Assembly (NCBI RefSeq): GCF_023716925.1
Contig: NZ_JAMQQG010000004.1
Location: 1 to 64,000, forward strand
DNA length: 64,000 nt
Source: Frankia sp. R82
GTDB lineage: Bacteria; Actinomycetota; Actinomycetes; Frankiales; Frankiaceae
Direction of reading: 5' to 3'
Shown here: positions 44,276 through 54,779 of the stretch, in pieces
Layout of the letters: every line of letters starts with the position of its first letter
How positions within the stretch are numbered: the first letter of the stretch is position 1
Notes under the pieces: generated by a model
What the model was told of the DNA's origin: nothing
Databases searched by the model: none
What the model saw: only the letters and a program-made list of their open reading frames with translations
Made by a program: the position numbers and the translations under genes

Positions 44276-44704
44276 ATGGTTCCTGCCGATCGGCCCGGCT
44301 CGTCGCCGTCCGCGTCCGTCGCCCGGTCTGCGGCCGGCGGCAGTGCGCCACGTCCGGATATCACCGACGCGGGGCCGCAGGCCGTCGCCGCCACCGCAGC
44401 GACGGCCGCCGGAACGTCACCCGCATCACCCGCATCGCGCGGAAAAACATTTGACGAACTCTTTGTCGAGGTTGCCGGTAAATGGCAACGGCGAGAGCCC
44501 GGCTCGGGCACGGTCGCCGCGCTCGACCGAGGTGTTCACCATCTCGGCAAGAAACTGGTTGAGGAGGCGGCGGAAGCCTGGATGGCAGCCGAGCACGAAG
44601 GCCGGGAGCGGGCCGCCGAGGAGATCTCCCAGCTGCTCTACTGGAGTCAGCTGATGATGATTTCCCTGGGTCTTTCCCTCGACGACGTATACTCCCACCT
44701 GTGA
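44276..44704 (+). CDS. hisE: phosphoribosyl-ATP diphosphatase
   Basis: The catalytic part (last 87 residues) is a standard His[16 protein letters not shown], then [48 protein letters not shown]. It hydrolyses phosphoribosyl-ATP to phosphoribosyl-AMP, step two of histidine synthesis, via an all-helical MazG-like fold with the EExxE metal site. About 55-60 residues of Ala/Ser/Pro-rich sequence precede it, unlike the usual short HisE. ATGs at 44267 and 44276 compete. hisG follows 40 bp later. Confidence 0.93.
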   Translation: MVPADRPGSSPSASVARSAAGGSAPRPDITDAGPQAVAATAATAAGTSPASPASRGKTFDELFVEVAGKWQRREPGSGTVAALDRGVHHLGKKLVEEAAEAWMAAEHEGRERAAEEISQLLYWSQLMMISLGLSLDDVYSHL

Positions 44705-44744
44705 ACATCCCCCGGTGCATTCGTACAGACACTGAGTAGCGACC

Positions 44745-45593
44745 ATGCTTCGTATTGCGGTGCCTAACAAGGGGTCGCTGTCCGTGGCCTCCAGTCAGCT
44801 CCTGGCGGACGCCGGCTATGAGGCCCGGCGCGAGGCCGCGGAGCTCGTGGTCCTCGACCCCGAGAACGACATCGAGTTCTTCTTCCTGCGCCCGCGTGAC
44901 ATCGCCGTCTACGTCGGGTCCGGGCGACTTGATCTCGGTATCACCGGCCGCGACCTCCTGCTGGACAGCAACGCCGCCGCGGAGGAGCTGCTCCCGCTCG
45001 GCTACGCGCACGCGACCTTCCGCTATGCCGCCCCCGCGGGCGCCTATCCGGATGCGGACCATCTGCAGGGCAAACGGATCGCCACGTCGTTCCCGGCTCT
45101 GGTTCGGGCCGATCTCGCCGGCCGGGGCATCACCCCGGCGGCCATCGTCACGCTGGACGGCGCGGTGGAGACGGCCGTCCGCCTCGGTGTCGCCGATGCG
45201 GTGGCCGATGTGGTGGAGACCGGGCGCACGCTGCGGGCCGCCGGGCTAGAGCTGCTGGGCGAACCGGTGCTGCGCTCTGAGGCGATCATCATCGTCAAGC
45301 GGGGGGCGACGCTGTCGGCGGCCCATGAGCGGCTGCTGCGCCGGGTGCAGGGTGTTCTGGTCGCCCGGCGGTACGTGATGATGGACTACGACGTGCCCAC
45401 CGCCGTGCTGGAGAAGGCCTGCGAGATCACGCCTGGCTACGAGTCACCGACGATCTCGCCGCTGCAGCGGGAGGACTGGGTCGCCGTTCGGGCGATGGTG
45501 CTGCGCGCCGACGTGAACCGGACGATGGACAACCTGTGGGATCTCGGCGCCCGGGGCATCCTCGTCTCCGGAATCCAGGCCTGCCGGCTGTGA
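44745..45593 (+). CDS. hisG: ATP phosphoribosyltransferase, long form
   Basis: A 282-residue HisG_L that joins ATP and PRPP in the first, regulated step of histidine synthesis. Catalytic lobes: MLRIAVPNKGSLS, YVGSGRLDLGITGRDLL, and the PRPP loop DAVADVVETGRTLRAAGL. The C-terminal 75 residues are the ACT-like domain that binds histidine for feedback inhibition (SPTISPLQREDWVAVRAMV). hisE-hisG coupling is usual in actinobacteria. A hairpin at 45648 likely ends the transcript. Confidence 0.97.
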   Translation: MLRIAVPNKGSLSVASSQLLADAGYEARREAAELVVLDPENDIEFFFLRPRDIAVYVGSGRLDLGITGRDLLLDSNAAAEELLPLGYAHATFRYAAPAGAYPDADHLQGKRIATSFPALVRADLAGRGITPAAIVTLDGAVETAVRLGVADAVADVVETGRTLRAAGLELLGEPVLRSEAIIIVKRGATLSAAHERLLRRVQGVLVARRYVMMDYDVPTAVLEKACEITPGYESPTISPLQREDWVAVRAMVLRADVNRTMDNLWDLGARGILVSGIQACRL

Positions 45594-45647
45594 CCCGCCG
45601 GCCGGCCGTCGCCACGGCGGCCGGAGGCGGGGCGACCGGACAGCAAA

Positions 45648-45681
45648 GCCGGCGGCAGGGGAATGATCCCTCGCCGCCGGC
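45648..45681 (+). terminator. hisEG terminator
   Basis: GCCGGCGGCAGGG (45648-45660) pairs with CCCTCGCCGCCGGC (45668-45681) with one bulged C and a 7-nt loop, 55 bp after hisG. It lies between convergent hisG and folE. Confidence 0.8.
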
Positions 45682-45686
45682 CTGGT

Positions 45687-45775
45687 GTCAGTGCCGGCCT
45701 TAAGAGTCGGTGCCGGCCTTACGGGTCAGTGTTGGCCTTACGGGTCGGTGTTGGCCTTACAGTTCAGTGCCGGCC
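45687..45775. repeat. 19-bp tandem repeat, 4.7 copies
   Basis: Units beginning GTCAGTG/GTCGGTG with the core GGCCTTACGG at 45687, 45706, 45725 and 45744, then a partial copy from 45763. The last partial copy runs into the folE stop codon and final codons. Confidence 0.9.
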
Positions 45776-46504
45776 GCCGCCGCGCAGAATGAGTGACATG
45801 CCCTCACTGCGGGTGGCGGTGCTGAGGAACTGCCCACGCACGGCCGAGGTGACCGTGGTCGCCCCGGGCTTGCGCACGCCACGCATCGACATGCACAGGT
45901 GCTCCGCCTCGACGACGACCATGACCCCGCGGGGTTCGAGGACGTCGACCAGAGCGTCGGCGACCTGCGAGGTCAACCGCTCCTGCACCTGGGGACGACG
46001 GGCGTAGAGGTCGACCAGGCGGGCCAGCTTCGACAGGCCGGTGATCTGGCCCCTGTTGTTCGGGATGTAGGCGACGTGCGCCTTTCCCGAGAACACGACC
46101 AGGTGGTGTTCGCACAACGAAGAGAAGTCGATGTCGCGCACGAGCACCATCTCGTCGTGGCCCTCGTCGAACACGGTCGTGAGCACCTCGGTCGGTTCGC
46201 GACCGAGGCCCTCCACCGCCTCCCGGTAGGCACGGGCCACGCGGTCCGGCGTCTTGCGCAGGCCCTCGCGGTCCGGATCCTCGCCGATGCCGATGAGCAG
46301 CTCGCGCACGGCCCGAGCCACCCGATCGTGGTCGAACGGCCGAATCTGACGCGGGCGGCCCCGATCCCGCACGTGCACACCGCCCGGCTCTGCGGCGTCA
46401 CCACCTTCGGAGTCGGCCGCGCCCGCCGTGCTGATGGAGCCTGCGTCGAGCACCTCTCCGTCAGCCGAGGCCAACCCGTTGGTGGAGGTGGGATCGGACG
46501 TCAA
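45764..46504 (-). CDS. folE: GTP cyclohydrolase I
   Basis: A 246-residue FolE making dihydroneopterin triphosphate from GTP for folate. The C-terminal 190 residues are standard: [43 protein letters not shown] with zinc ligands Cys and His, [23 protein letters not shown], and [26 protein letters not shown] with the second zinc Cys. The first 45 residues are acidic filler. A TTG start overlaps the ftsH stop (TTGA) and has GAGGAG about 8 nt upstream. ftsH-folE linkage is common in actinobacteria. Confidence 0.96.
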   Translation of the reverse strand: MTSDPTSTNGLASADGEVLDAGSISTAGAADSEGGDAAEPGGVHVRDRGRPRQIRPFDHDRVARAVRELLIGIGEDPDREGLRKTPDRVARAYREAVEGLGREPTEVLTTVFDEGHDEMVLVRDIDFSSLCEHHLVVFSGKAHVAYIPNNRGQITGLSKLARLVDLYARRPQVQERLTSQVADALVDVLEPRGVMVVVEAEHLCMSMRGVRKPGATTVTSAVRGQFLSTATRSEGMSLILRGGGRH

Positions 46505-48699
46505 CGACGTCTCCTCTCGTCGTCGCTCGGCCAGCTTGGCGGAGCCCAGGGATTCGCGATCCGCGGCGGCCCGCCCGGGGTGGTTCCCTCACCACCGGAG
46601 GGCGGACCGACCGGGCCCTGGGGATAACCGTGGCCGCCTGGCCCGCCATTCCCGCCGTAACCCGGCTCGCCACCGCCGCCGTAGCCCGGACCGCTATGCC
46701 CCGGAGCGCCGACGGGTCCCGCACCGGGGACGCCGTTAGCCCCGTTGCCGGCGGCCCCGTTACCAGGGCCAGGGTCCTTGACCAGGTCCGCGACGCGGCT
46801 GGGGACGAGACCCAGCTCAGCCGGGGTCTGCACCGGCGGACGGTCCGAGGGGATGCGCCGGCCGACACCGGTGTAGATGCCGCGCACCGGGCGTTTCTGC
46901 ACTGTGGCAAAAATCTCCTCGACCTGATCCTTGCTCAGGGTCTCGATGTCCATCAGGCGCAGCACGAGGTTGTCGAGGACGTCGCGATAGGTGACCAGGA
47001 TTTCCCAGGCCTCGTCGTGAGCGGATTCGATCAGCCGGCGTACCTCGACGTCGATCTCACTGGCGACCTCCTCGGAGTAGTCGCGCTGATGCCCGACCTC
47101 CTTGCCGAGGAACACCTCGCTGTTCTCCGTGCCGAACTTGATCGCCCCGAGCTTGTCGCTCATTCCATACTGGGTGATCATGGCCCGGGAGATCTGGGTG
47201 GCCTTCTCGATGTCGTCGCTGGCCCCGGTGGTGGGGTCGTGGAAGACGAGTTCCTCGGCCGTACGGCCACCGAGCAGGACGGCGAGCCGGTCGAGCATCT
47301 CCGACCGGGTCGAGAGGTACTTGTCCTCCAGCGGCAGCTGCATCGTGTAGCCGAGGGCCCGCCCGCGGGGCAGGATCGTCACCTTGTGCACCGGGTCGGA
47401 GTTCGGCAGTGCGTGCGCGACCAGGGCGTGCCCACCCTCGTGGTAGGCGATGCGCTTCTTTTCCTTGTCGCTCATCGCCCGGGTCTTGCGCTCCGGGCCA
47501 GCCATCACCCGGTCGATCGACTCCTCCAGCAGCGCCGAGGAGATGAACTTCAGGTTCGACCGGGCGGCGAGCAGCGCCGCCTCGTTCAGCACGTTGGCCA
47601 GATCCGCACCGGTGAACCCGGGGGTGCGCCGGGCGATGACGGTCATGTCGGCGTCCGGGCCGATGGGCTTGCCCTTGGCGTGTACCCGCAGGATCGCCGC
47701 ACGGCCGAGCAGGTCCGGCCGGTCGACGACGATCTGCCGGTCGAAACGGCCGGGCCGCAGCAGTGCCGGGTCGAGGATGTCCGGCCGGTTCGTCGCCGCG
47801 ATGAGGATGACCCCACCCTTGACGTCGAAACCGTCCATCTCGACGAGTAGCTGGTTGAGGGTCTGTTCGCGTTCGTCGTGCCCGCCGCCAAGGCCCGCCC
47901 CGCGGTGGCGGCCGACGGCGTCGATCTCGTCGACGAAGATGATCGCCGGCGCGTTGGCCTTGGCCTGCTCGAACAGATCGCGCACCCGGCTCGCGCCGAC
48001 ACCGACGAACATCTCGACGAAGTCGGAGCCGGAGATCGAGTAGAACGGCACGCCAGCCTCGCCGGCAACCGCCCGGGCGAGCAGCGTCTTACCGGTACCG
48101 GGCGGCCCGTAGAGCAGGACGCCCTTGGGGATCTTCGCGCCGATGGCCTGGAACTTGCCCGGATTCTCGAGGAACTCCTTGATCTCCTGGAGCTCCTCGA
48201 TTGCCTCGTCCGCCCCGGCGACATCGGCGAAGGTCGTCTTCGGCGTGTCCTTGCTCACCAGTTTGGCCTTGGACTTGCCGAAGTTCATGACCCGGTTGCC
48301 GCCACCCTGCATCTGGTTCATGAAGAAGAACAGCAGCACGACGACCAGCAGGACGGGCAGGAGGTTCAGCAGGAGGGAGACCAAGATGTTCCCGCGGTCC
48401 ACCGAGACGTCGTAGGTGACCTTCTTGTTGCGCAGTTCATTGGCGAGGGGGACGCCCTGCTCACTGACGTAGGACGACTCGTACTTCTTGCCGTCCTTCG
48501 TGGTGATCTGGATCAGCTGTTTGGAGTCCTGGAGCTTGGCCTTCGTGACCTGGCCATCGTCGATCTGCTGCTGGACGAAGTTCAGGTCACGCTTGCCGTA
48601 CTCACTGGGGCCCGACAGGAGACCGGTCGTGAGGATGATCACGAACAGGACCAGGAGCAGCAGTGGTACCCAGCCGCGGAAGATTCTTCTTGGAGTCAT
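46501..48699 (-). CDS. ftsH: FtsH ATP-dependent membrane zinc protease
   Basis: A 732-residue FtsH. Two membrane helices (about 9-28 and 105-126) flank the periplasmic-side segment. AAA module: Walker A GPPGTGKT (about 199), Walker [12 protein letters not shown], and second region of homology [20 protein letters not shown]. Protease: HEGGH (about 420) with a downstream Asp. It degrades damaged membrane proteins and short-lived regulators as a hexamer. The last 100 residues are Gly/Pro-rich, common in actinobacterial FtsH. Part of the run hpt-ftsH-folE. Confidence 0.98.
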   Translation of the reverse strand: MTPRRIFRGWVPLLLLVLFVIILTTGLLSGPSEYGKRDLNFVQQQIDDGQVTKAKLQDSKQLIQITTKDGKKYESSYVSEQGVPLANELRNKKVTYDVSVDRGNILVSLLLNLLPVLLVVVLLFFFMNQMQGGGNRVMNFGKSKAKLVSKDTPKTTFADVAGADEAIEELQEIKEFLENPGKFQAIGAKIPKGVLLYGPPGTGKTLLARAVAGEAGVPFYSISGSDFVEMFVGVGASRVRDLFEQAKANAPAIIFVDEIDAVGRHRGAGLGGGHDEREQTLNQLLVEMDGFDVKGGVILIAATNRPDILDPALLRPGRFDRQIVVDRPDLLGRAAILRVHAKGKPIGPDADMTVIARRTPGFTGADLANVLNEAALLAARSNLKFISSALLEESIDRVMAGPERKTRAMSDKEKKRIAYHEGGHALVAHALPNSDPVHKVTILPRGRALGYTMQLPLEDKYLSTRSEMLDRLAVLLGGRTAEELVFHDPTTGASDDIEKATQISRAMITQYGMSDKLGAIKFGTENSEVFLGKEVGHQRDYSEEVASEIDVEVRRLIESAHDEAWEILVTYRDVLDNLVLRLMDIETLSKDQVEEIFATVQKRPVRGIYTGVGRRIPSDRPPVQTPAELGLVPSRVADLVKDPGPGNGAAGNGANGVPGAGPVGAPGHSGPGYGGGGEPGYGGNGGPGGHGYPQGPVGPPSGGEGTTPGGPPRIANPWAPPSWPSDDERRRR

Positions 48700-48914
48700 C
48701 TGTCTGGAGCACCGGACACGAGCGCTCCGCCCTCCTGACGTGTGTACTGCCCTCGATCGGGATTCCCTTGTGCCGAGGGCACCGCCGGTGCGCGTGTCTC
48801 ACCGCGCGCACATCCGACCAACGGATCGGCGGCCTGCGCTGTTCCGAGTGACGGTCCGGTTGTTCCGGGTGACACCACGGTGGTTCCGGGTGACGTCGCG
48901 GCCGGGCCGTGCGG

Positions 48915-50927
48915 TCAGGTCGGCGTGCCGCGTTCGATGGCCGCCGCGGTCAGGGTGCCCACAAACGGCAGTGTCCGGTAGTACTCGGAGTAGTCAAGGC
49001 CATACCCGACGACGAAGGCGCTCGGAATGTCGAAGCCGACGTAACGCACATCCACGTCGACGGTGATCGCCTCGGGCTTGCGGAACAGCGCCAGGACCTC
49101 CAGCGACGCCGGGCCCCGGGAACGCAGGTTCTTGAGCAGCCAGGACAGGGTCAGCCCGGAGTCGATGATGTCCTCGACGACAAGGACGTCGCGGCCCTCG
49201 ATAGAGCGGTCCAGGTCCTTGAGGATGCGCACCACGCCGGAGGACGACGTGGAGGAACCATAGGACGAGACCGCCATGAAATCCATGGTCAACGGGACGT
49301 GCAGGGCCCGGGACAGGTCGGCCATGACCATCACGGCGCCCTTGAGCACGCCGACGAGCAGGATCTCCCGACCGGCGTAGTCGGCGTCGACCCGCGCCGC
49401 CAGCTCCGCGATCTTCGCGGCGATCTCGGACGAGGACACCAGGACCTCGTCGATGTCCGGATGACCGTTCTCGAGCTGATTGGCCCCGGGATGTTCGGCC
49501 TCGGGGGTCGTCGTCGCGGCCTGGCTCACAGCATCGTCCTCCTCCGGATATGCCGGCTCCTGGTCCCCTGACAGGTGCGGGTCCGCCGACAGCTCAGGGT
49601 CCCCCGACAGCGCACGGGCCCCCGGTGACTCGGTGGCGGCCGGCGGGTGCGGGCCCGCCAGCCGGATGGCGCCGGCGGGGTGGCCGGCCGGGCCGGGCGG
49701 AACCACCGGTCCGGTCAGGGTGATCCGGTCGGCCCAGCGGCGGGCGAGCACACCGGTGGGCAGCGGCACCGGCTTCTGGCCACGCCAGCGGGTGACGAGA
49801 TCCTGCACCGCCCAGACGTGTTCGGCCCGCAGCGCGGACGCCGACGCCCCGACCGCGAGGGCGGCACGGCGCAGTACCCGACCACGGATCGCGGCGGGCA
49901 GCGCGGCCAGCGCGGCAACCTCGAAGGTGACCTGACCGCGGCGCGGCCGGCCGGCCGGCTCGAGGTCGTCCTCGTCGAGGCCGTGGCTGGCGATCGTGGC
50001 GTAGTCCACCGCGGCAGCGGAATCCAGGGCGTCCGCGTCGGCGCGCAGCAGGTCGGCGCCGCGGGCGAGGGACTCGGCGATGCCGGGGCCGAGTTCGGCC
50101 TCCAGCAGGGGCAGCACACTGTGCCGGACCCGGGCCCGCGAGAAGGTCCGTTCGGCGTTGCTGGGGTCGTCCCAGACGGCGAGGCCCAGAGCCGCACAGG
50201 CAGCCCGGGTGTCGGCCCGGCGTAGGCCGAGCAGCGGGCGGCGCAGCAGACCCAGACGCGGTCGCATGCCCCCGAGCGAGCGGGCACCCGATCCGCGAGC
50301 CAGCCGCAGCAGGACCGTTTCGGCCTGGTCGTCGAGGGTGTGTCCGAGCAGGACGGCGCTGGCACCGAGCCGTTCGGCCGCCTCCAGCAGCGCCGCCCGC
50401 CGGGCGTCGCGGGCTGCTCCCTCGGAGCGCGTGGTGCGTACGGTGAGCACCTCGGCCGGGTGAAGCCCCAGCTCACGCCCTCGTGCGGCAACCTGCTCGG
50501 CCCGGGTCGCGGATGCGACATCCCAGCCGTGGTCCACGATCAGGAATCCGGCGCGCAGGGCCCGGCGTGGCGCGACGAACGCCAGCGCCGCCGTCAGTGC
50601 CCATGAGTCGGGGCCACCGGAGCAGGCGGCCAGCACCAGCGCGCCCGGTTCAAGGTCGGCGATGGCGGTGCGTACGGCCAGCCGTACCGCGGCGACGGCC
50701 GGATCGGGTGCCCGACTGGCCCGAAACCCCGGCTCCCGGGCCCCGGCGCGGCGCGGCGCCGAGGTCGTGCCGGGCGGCGATGGTGGGGCGGCTCCCGACG
50801 GCGGGGCGCTCTCCGGCGTGGTCGCGGGCGGTGGTGTTGCCGGGGACGCCGATGCCGACGGTGATCCTGCCGATGCCACCGTGGGTATCGGGCCCGGATG
50901 GTCGCCGCCGGCGAGGGCAGAGGTCAT
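48915..50927 (-). CDS. TilS-Hpt fusion: tRNA-Ile lysidine synthetase and hypoxanthine phosphoribosyltransferase
   Basis: A 670-residue fused protein. Residues 1-75 are Pro/Ala/Ser filler. Residues 76-400 are TilS, which makes lysidine at C34 of tRNA-Ile(CAU): the PP-loop SGGPDS is at 103-108, then [21 protein letters not shown] low-complexity linker (about 405-470) carries an 18-bp repeat. Residues 467-670 are Hpt, with [12 protein letters not shown] and the PRPP loop [13 protein letters not shown], for purine salvage. No stop separates them, yet a strong ribosome binding site precedes an internal GTG at 49529. I start at the ATG at 50927. In most actinobacteria these are two genes. Confidence 0.85.
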   Translation of the reverse strand: MTSALAGGDHPGPIPTVASAGSPSASASPATPPPATTPESAPPSGAAPPSPPGTTSAPRRAGAREPGFRASRAPDPAVAAVRLAVRTAIADLEPGALVLAACSGGPDSWALTAALAFVAPRRALRAGFLIVDHGWDVASATRAEQVAARGRELGLHPAEVLTVRTTRSEGAARDARRAALLEAAERLGASAVLLGHTLDDQAETVLLRLARGSGARSLGGMRPRLGLLRRPLLGLRRADTRAACAALGLAVWDDPSNAERTFSRARVRHSVLPLLEAELGPGIAESLARGADLLRADADALDSAAAVDYATIASHGLDEDDLEPAGRPRRGQVTFEVAALAALPAAIRGRVLRRAALAVGASASALRAEHVWAVQDLVTRWRGQKPVPLPTGVLARRWADRITLTGPVVPPGPAGHPAGAIRLAGPHPPAATESPGARALSGDPELSADPHLSGDQEPAYPEEDDAVSQAATTTPEAEHPGANQLENGHPDIDEVLVSSSEIAAKIAELAARVDADYAGREILLVGVLKGAVMVMADLSRALHVPLTMDFMAVSSYGSSTSSSGVVRILKDLDRSIEGRDVLVVEDIIDSGLTLSWLLKNLRSRGPASLEVLALFRKPEAITVDVDVRYVGFDIPSAFVVGYGLDYSEYYRTLPFVGTLTAAAIERGTPT
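49527..49545 (-). promoter_or_regulatory. internal ribosome binding site and GTG for free Hpt
   Basis: On the minus strand GGAGGAGG (49545-49538), an 8-nt gap, then GTG (49529-49527) in the tilS-hpt frame, giving [13 protein letters not shown]. It would yield a separate 204-residue Hpt of normal size. Confidence 0.65.
49570..49623. repeat. 18-bp tandem repeat in the TilS-Hpt linker
   Basis: Three imperfect 18-bp units starting GACAG at 49570, 49588 and 49606, translated on the minus strand as LSGDP/LSADP/LSGDQ-like steps. Confidence 0.78.
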
Positions 50928-50976
50928 GACCGTGGCCGGCCGGTACAGCCATCGGCGTGCACGCGGACCGGCCGAC

Positions 50977-52095
50977 TCACGCCGAGATGGACGGGCGGCT
51001 GCCCAGAACGCGTTGCATCCAGGCGGTCGGATCGGTGAGCTCCGCCCGGGTCGGCAGGGTGGTCGGGGATTCCCAGACGACGTTGAAGCCACCGACCCCG
51101 GCCTCCGAGACGACGGCCCGCACGAAGGCGCCACCCTGGCGGTACTGCTGCATCTTGAGGTCGAGACCGAGTAGCCGGCGGACGAACCGGTCGATCGGGG
51201 AACCGCCGTCCCGACGGCCCTCGAACTTGGATCGGATGTCGGCCACGGTCGGCACCACCCGCGGGCCCACCGCGTCCATCACCTGGTCGGCGTGGCCCTC
51301 GAGCAGGGTCATCAGGGCCTGAAGCCGGTCGAGCACGGCCCGCTGGGCCGGCGTCTGCAGGGCCTCGACCACGCTGGGGCTGTCCGGTCCGCGGTCGAAC
51401 ACGGCGCCGCGCACGGCTGTCACGGCCGAACGCACCCGGTCGGCCAGCACGTCCGGATCGAGGTCCGTGGCCTGGACGAACGCGGAGATCTCGGACTCCA
51501 GATGGCCTCGCAGCCAGGGCACCGCGGTGAACTGGCTGCGGTGGGTCTGCTCATGCAGGCACACCCACATCCGGAAGTCCCGCGGGACGACGCCCATCGT
51601 CGCCTCGGCGTGGGCGATGTTCGGCGCGACCAGGCTGAGTCGACCGGTGGCCGCAGCCGAGCCGCCGGCGCCTTCGGGCGCACCGGTCAGGTACTCCTCC
51701 GGGGGAAGGAAAACCTCGAACTGGCCGAGCACCTTGCCGGCCAGATACGCCAGCGCGGTGCCCAGCTGGACGCCGGTGACCCGACGGCCGACCGCGGCGG
51801 AGAACCGGCCGCGCTCCTGGTCGGACAGCTTGGCCAGCAGCGGTGTGGTGAGCACCCGCAGACCGGCGACGTTGGACCGGACCCATTCGGGCCGGTCGAC
51901 GACGTTGATCGGGGTGGGCCTGCCGGCCGGGGACAGATGGGTGTAGTCCTCGACGTGCCGCTCGGCCTCGACGGCCAACCGCCGTAGCTCGGCGACGACG
52001 TCGGCGGCCTGTTCCCGGGTGATCTGGGGGCCGGGGCGGACCAGCTTCTTCGCCGTCGTCACGGCGAGTTCCCAGTCGACCAGGTCGGCATCCAC
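50977..52095 (-). CDS. zinc-dependent metalloprotease (DUF2342/F420-associated family)
   Basis: A 372-residue member of the actinobacterial zincin family once labelled coenzyme-F420-biosynthesis associated. The zinc motif HEQTHRSQF sits near residue 185, in [12 protein letters not shown]. Other family stretches: [63 protein letters not shown] and [12 protein letters not shown]. No signal peptide, so probably cytoplasmic; the substrate is unknown. I start at GTG 52095 ([18 protein letters not shown]). It lies directly upstream of tilS-hpt, 50 bp apart, the usual actinobacterial order. Confidence 0.9.
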   Translation of the reverse strand: MDADLVDWELAVTTAKKLVRPGPQITREQAADVVAELRRLAVEAERHVEDYTHLSPAGRPTPINVVDRPEWVRSNVAGLRVLTTPLLAKLSDQERGRFSAAVGRRVTGVQLGTALAYLAGKVLGQFEVFLPPEEYLTGAPEGAGGSAAATGRLSLVAPNIAHAEATMGVVPRDFRMWVCLHEQTHRSQFTAVPWLRGHLESEISAFVQATDLDPDVLADRVRSAVTAVRGAVFDRGPDSPSVVEALQTPAQRAVLDRLQALMTLLEGHADQVMDAVGPRVVPTVADIRSKFEGRRDGGSPIDRFVRRLLGLDLKMQQYRQGGAFVRAVVSEAGVGGFNVVWESPTTLPTRAELTDPTAWMQRVLGSRPSISA

Positions 52096-52225
52096 GAATC
52101 CGAGCGTACCGGGCCGGCCCGTACTCTGCCGCCGCGTCGGGTCAGTCCGGCGCCCGAAGTCCGGCGCCGCAACGGCTCCGGCGGCCAAACGTCACTCGTC
52201 CCGGGCGGGGCGATCCGGCCGGCGC

Positions 52226-53647
52226 CTAGCGACCCGGCGGGTTGCTGACGGCGCTCGGTGCGGGGCGACAGCCACAGCCGGCCAGCGCCGAGGTGACCCG
52301 GTCGAGCGCGGCCTTGGTCGTGCCGGCCTCCTCGGCCGGCGACAGGAAGGCGAACAGCAGCAGCCGGCCGTCGGCGTCGACGACCTGGCCGGCGATGCCG
52401 GTGACGTTGCGCAGGGTACCGGTCTTGGCCCGGACCTGGCCCGCGCCGGCCGCGCTCTCGCGGGTGCCGTACCGGTCGGCCAGGGTGCCGGAGAACCCGG
52501 CGACGGGCAGGCCGGTCAGCAGGGAGCGCAACGCCGGACGGTCCGCGGTCCGCGCGGCCGACCGCAACAGCGCGACGAGGGTGGCCGGCGGGACCCGGTC
52601 GTTCGTCGACAGGCCGCTGACATCGGAGATGGACATTCCGGCGGTGGACGTGCCCAGCTCGGTGAGCGTGTCGGTGACGGCCCGGGTGGCCCCGTCGAAC
52701 GATGCCGGCTGGCCCCGGTGGCGGGCGAGCAGCCGCCCGAGGCTTTCTGCCAGATCGTTGTCCGACTCGGCGAGCATCTTCTCGACGAGCAGCCGCACCG
52801 GCGGACTGTCCACCGCGGCGACCCGGCGTGCGGACGGCTCGGCGGGACCCAGGCCCACGGCACCGACCTGGATGCCCGCGCCGGCCAAAGCCCCCGCGAA
52901 CGCCGCCGTCGCCGTGGCGGCGGGCAGCGGGGAACGCGGTCCGGTCGCCCCGGGCGCCGCGCGGCCGGCGTCCACGGTGAGCGCCGACACCGGCTCCACG
53001 TCCCCGTCGGTCACGTAGTTGTCGCGCCATCCGGGGGCCCGGTCCGGGCCGGTGAACAGCGAGGCGTCCCCGACCACCCGGGCCACGGAGGTGATGCCCG
53101 CCGCCCGGACCTGCGCGACGAGATCGCCGAGGCGCGCGGGCACCGGGTAGACGTCGGGGCCGATCGCCGGTGCCGCCGTCAGCGTCGGATCGCCACCGCC
53201 GACCAGCCACAGCGTGCCGCCCGGCGCCGTCGGGGCACCGCCGGCCGGCGGGCTGTAGGACACGGATGTCCGCAGCCGGGTGTCGCCGAAGGTGGCGAGC
53301 GCGGCGGTGGCCACCGCCATCTTGAGGGTGGACGCCGGCATGGTCGGCACCTGGCCGCGGACGTCGAGCAGCACCTGACCGGTCAGCGCGTCCACGACGT
53401 AGGCGGCCGGTCCGGCCAGCAGCGGGTCGCTCAGGCTCGGACCGAGGCGGGCGGCGACGACCGCGGGGCTGGCGCCTGCCGCGGCCGGATCGAGGCCGGC
53501 GAGAACGGCGACGCCGGGACGGTTCGGCCCGGCCCCGGGAGGCACGGCGGAACCAGCGGTGGGAGCGGCGCTCAGCGAGCCGGCGAGCAGGGCTCCGGCG
53601 ATCGCGGTAAGGCTCCCGACCCGGGCGACGGACGCGGCTGACGTCAC
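52226..53647 (-). CDS. dacB: D-Ala-D-Ala carboxypeptidase/endopeptidase (PBP4 family)
   Basis: A 473-residue class C low-molecular-weight penicillin-binding protein. A hydrophobic N-terminus (VGSLTAIAGALLAGSLSAAPTAGSA) is a likely signal or anchor, so it works outside the cytoplasm on peptidoglycan. Active-site motifs: PASTLKMA (SxxK), SDNDLAE (SxN) and AKTGTL (KTG). Between SxxK and SxN lies the large inserted domain typical of PBP4. I use the GTG at 53647; a GTG at 53686 would add 13 residues and neither has a clear ribosome binding site. The metalloprotease-tilS run continues downstream. Confidence 0.93.
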   Translation of the reverse strand: MTSAASVARVGSLTAIAGALLAGSLSAAPTAGSAVPPGAGPNRPGVAVLAGLDPAAAGASPAVVAARLGPSLSDPLLAGPAAYVVDALTGQVLLDVRGQVPTMPASTLKMAVATAALATFGDTRLRTSVSYSPPAGGAPTAPGGTLWLVGGGDPTLTAAPAIGPDVYPVPARLGDLVAQVRAAGITSVARVVGDASLFTGPDRAPGWRDNYVTDGDVEPVSALTVDAGRAAPGATGPRSPLPAATATAAFAGALAGAGIQVGAVGLGPAEPSARRVAAVDSPPVRLLVEKMLAESDNDLAESLGRLLARHRGQPASFDGATRAVTDTLTELGTSTAGMSISDVSGLSTNDRVPPATLVALLRSAARTADRPALRSLLTGLPVAGFSGTLADRYGTRESAAGAGQVRAKTGTLRNVTGIAGQVVDADGRLLLFAFLSPAEEAGTTKAALDRVTSALAGCGCRPAPSAVSNPPGR

Positions 53648-54178
53648 ATCGTGAACACTACGCAACCGATCCCGGACGCGACCCACCCACTGCCCGGGAG
53701 GGTGGGCGGTACGTCACCTGCCCGGGTGCGTCCGGGCCGGACCCGCAGCGGCCGATGTGCGCCCCGGCGCCCGCGGTGGCGGATGCCGGGCCACTGTGTC
53801 ACCGTATGGCGCGAGGTCACCGTATGGGGTGAGGCGGTAGCCCGCCCCCCTGAGCGGGTCGTTGGCGGGTGCCCGATGCACCGGCCTGCGGCACGCGTCC
53901 GCTCGCCGTCCTCACCGGCGTCGGTGTCGGCGTGTGCCCGCACCATGACGGTGGACCGATGAACCAGCGGTGCGGCTGTGGTGATGCCGACCGCGTGGTT
54001 CGGGTTGGCGGTGGCTTCCGGGACACTGGGTGGGCTGCGGTCATCGTCCGCGATGCCCGACCGGTGTCGACCGGCTGCCCGGCAGTCGCCGTGGGCCGGC
54101 GCACGTCAGGCAGTGCACACGCGTCAGCCGTCCGGAACGGTCCGGACGTGCCCGATCATGAAGGAGACAGGGAGCGGA
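53648..54178. other. divergent non-coding region dacB/ppa
   Basis: About 530 bp, no supported gene. GTCACCGTATGG occurs twice 18 bp apart (53798 and 53816), a possible pair of protein sites. Promoters for both divergent genes should lie here, but none stands out. Confidence 0.5.
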
Positions 54179-54712
54179 GTGGACCTCGAGTTCGATGTGA
54201 CCATCGAGATCCCCAAGGGGCAGCGCAACAAGTACGAGATGGATCACCACACCGGGCGGATCCGGCTGGACCGGATGCTGTTCACCTCCACCCACTACCC
54301 CTCGGACTACGGCTTCATCGAGGGGACGCTCGGGCGGGACGGCGACCCGTTGGACGCGCTCGTCCTGCTGGAGGAGCCGACCTTTCCGGGCTGCCTGGTG
54401 CGGTGTCGGACCATCGGCATGTTCGAGATGACCGACGAGAAGGGCCCGGACGACAAGGTCCTGTGCGTGCCGGTCGGTGACGTCCGGCAGGAGCACCTGC
54501 GCGATCTGCGTGACCTGCCGGAGTTCGACCGGCTGGAGATCCAGCATTTCTTCGAGGTCTACAAGGACCTGGAGCCCGGCAAGTCGGTCGAAGGCGCGTC
54601 CTGGGTGGACCGGGGCGACGCGGAGAAGGAGATCCTGCTGTCGATCACGCGGCTGCGTGAGTCCGAGGCAGCCGGCTCGCACGACCAGGGGGCCGAGCCG
54701 AAGTCCGCGTGA
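54179..54712 (+). CDS. ppa: inorganic pyrophosphatase
   Basis: A 177-residue family I pyrophosphatase that drives biosynthesis by splitting pyrophosphate. Signatures: [41 protein letters not shown], and the catalytic [11 protein letters not shown] (three Asp binding Mg). Then [11 protein letters not shown] and [21 protein letters not shown] take the GTG at 54179 (GGGAG just upstream), which gives the family-typical N-terminus; an ATG at 54158 would add seven residues. Confidence 0.96.
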   Translation: MDLEFDVTIEIPKGQRNKYEMDHHTGRIRLDRMLFTSTHYPSDYGFIEGTLGRDGDPLDALVLLEEPTFPGCLVRCRTIGMFEMTDEKGPDDKVLCVPVGDVRQEHLRDLRDLPEFDRLEIQHFFEVYKDLEPGKSVEGASWVDRGDAEKEILLSITRLRESEAAGSHDQGAEPKSA

Positions 54713-54731
54713 GCGGCGCCCAGGCTCGGCG

Positions 54732-54779
54732 ACGCCTCCTCACCCGCCCGCCCACCCGGCCGGCCGCCTGAGGAGGCGT
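54732..54779 (+). terminator. ppa terminator
   Basis: ACGCCTCCTCA (54732-54742) and TGAGGAGGCGT (54769-54779) form a perfect 11-bp stem; the 26-nt loop can fold further on its own GGCC repeats. It starts 20 bp after the ppa stop. Confidence 0.72.
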
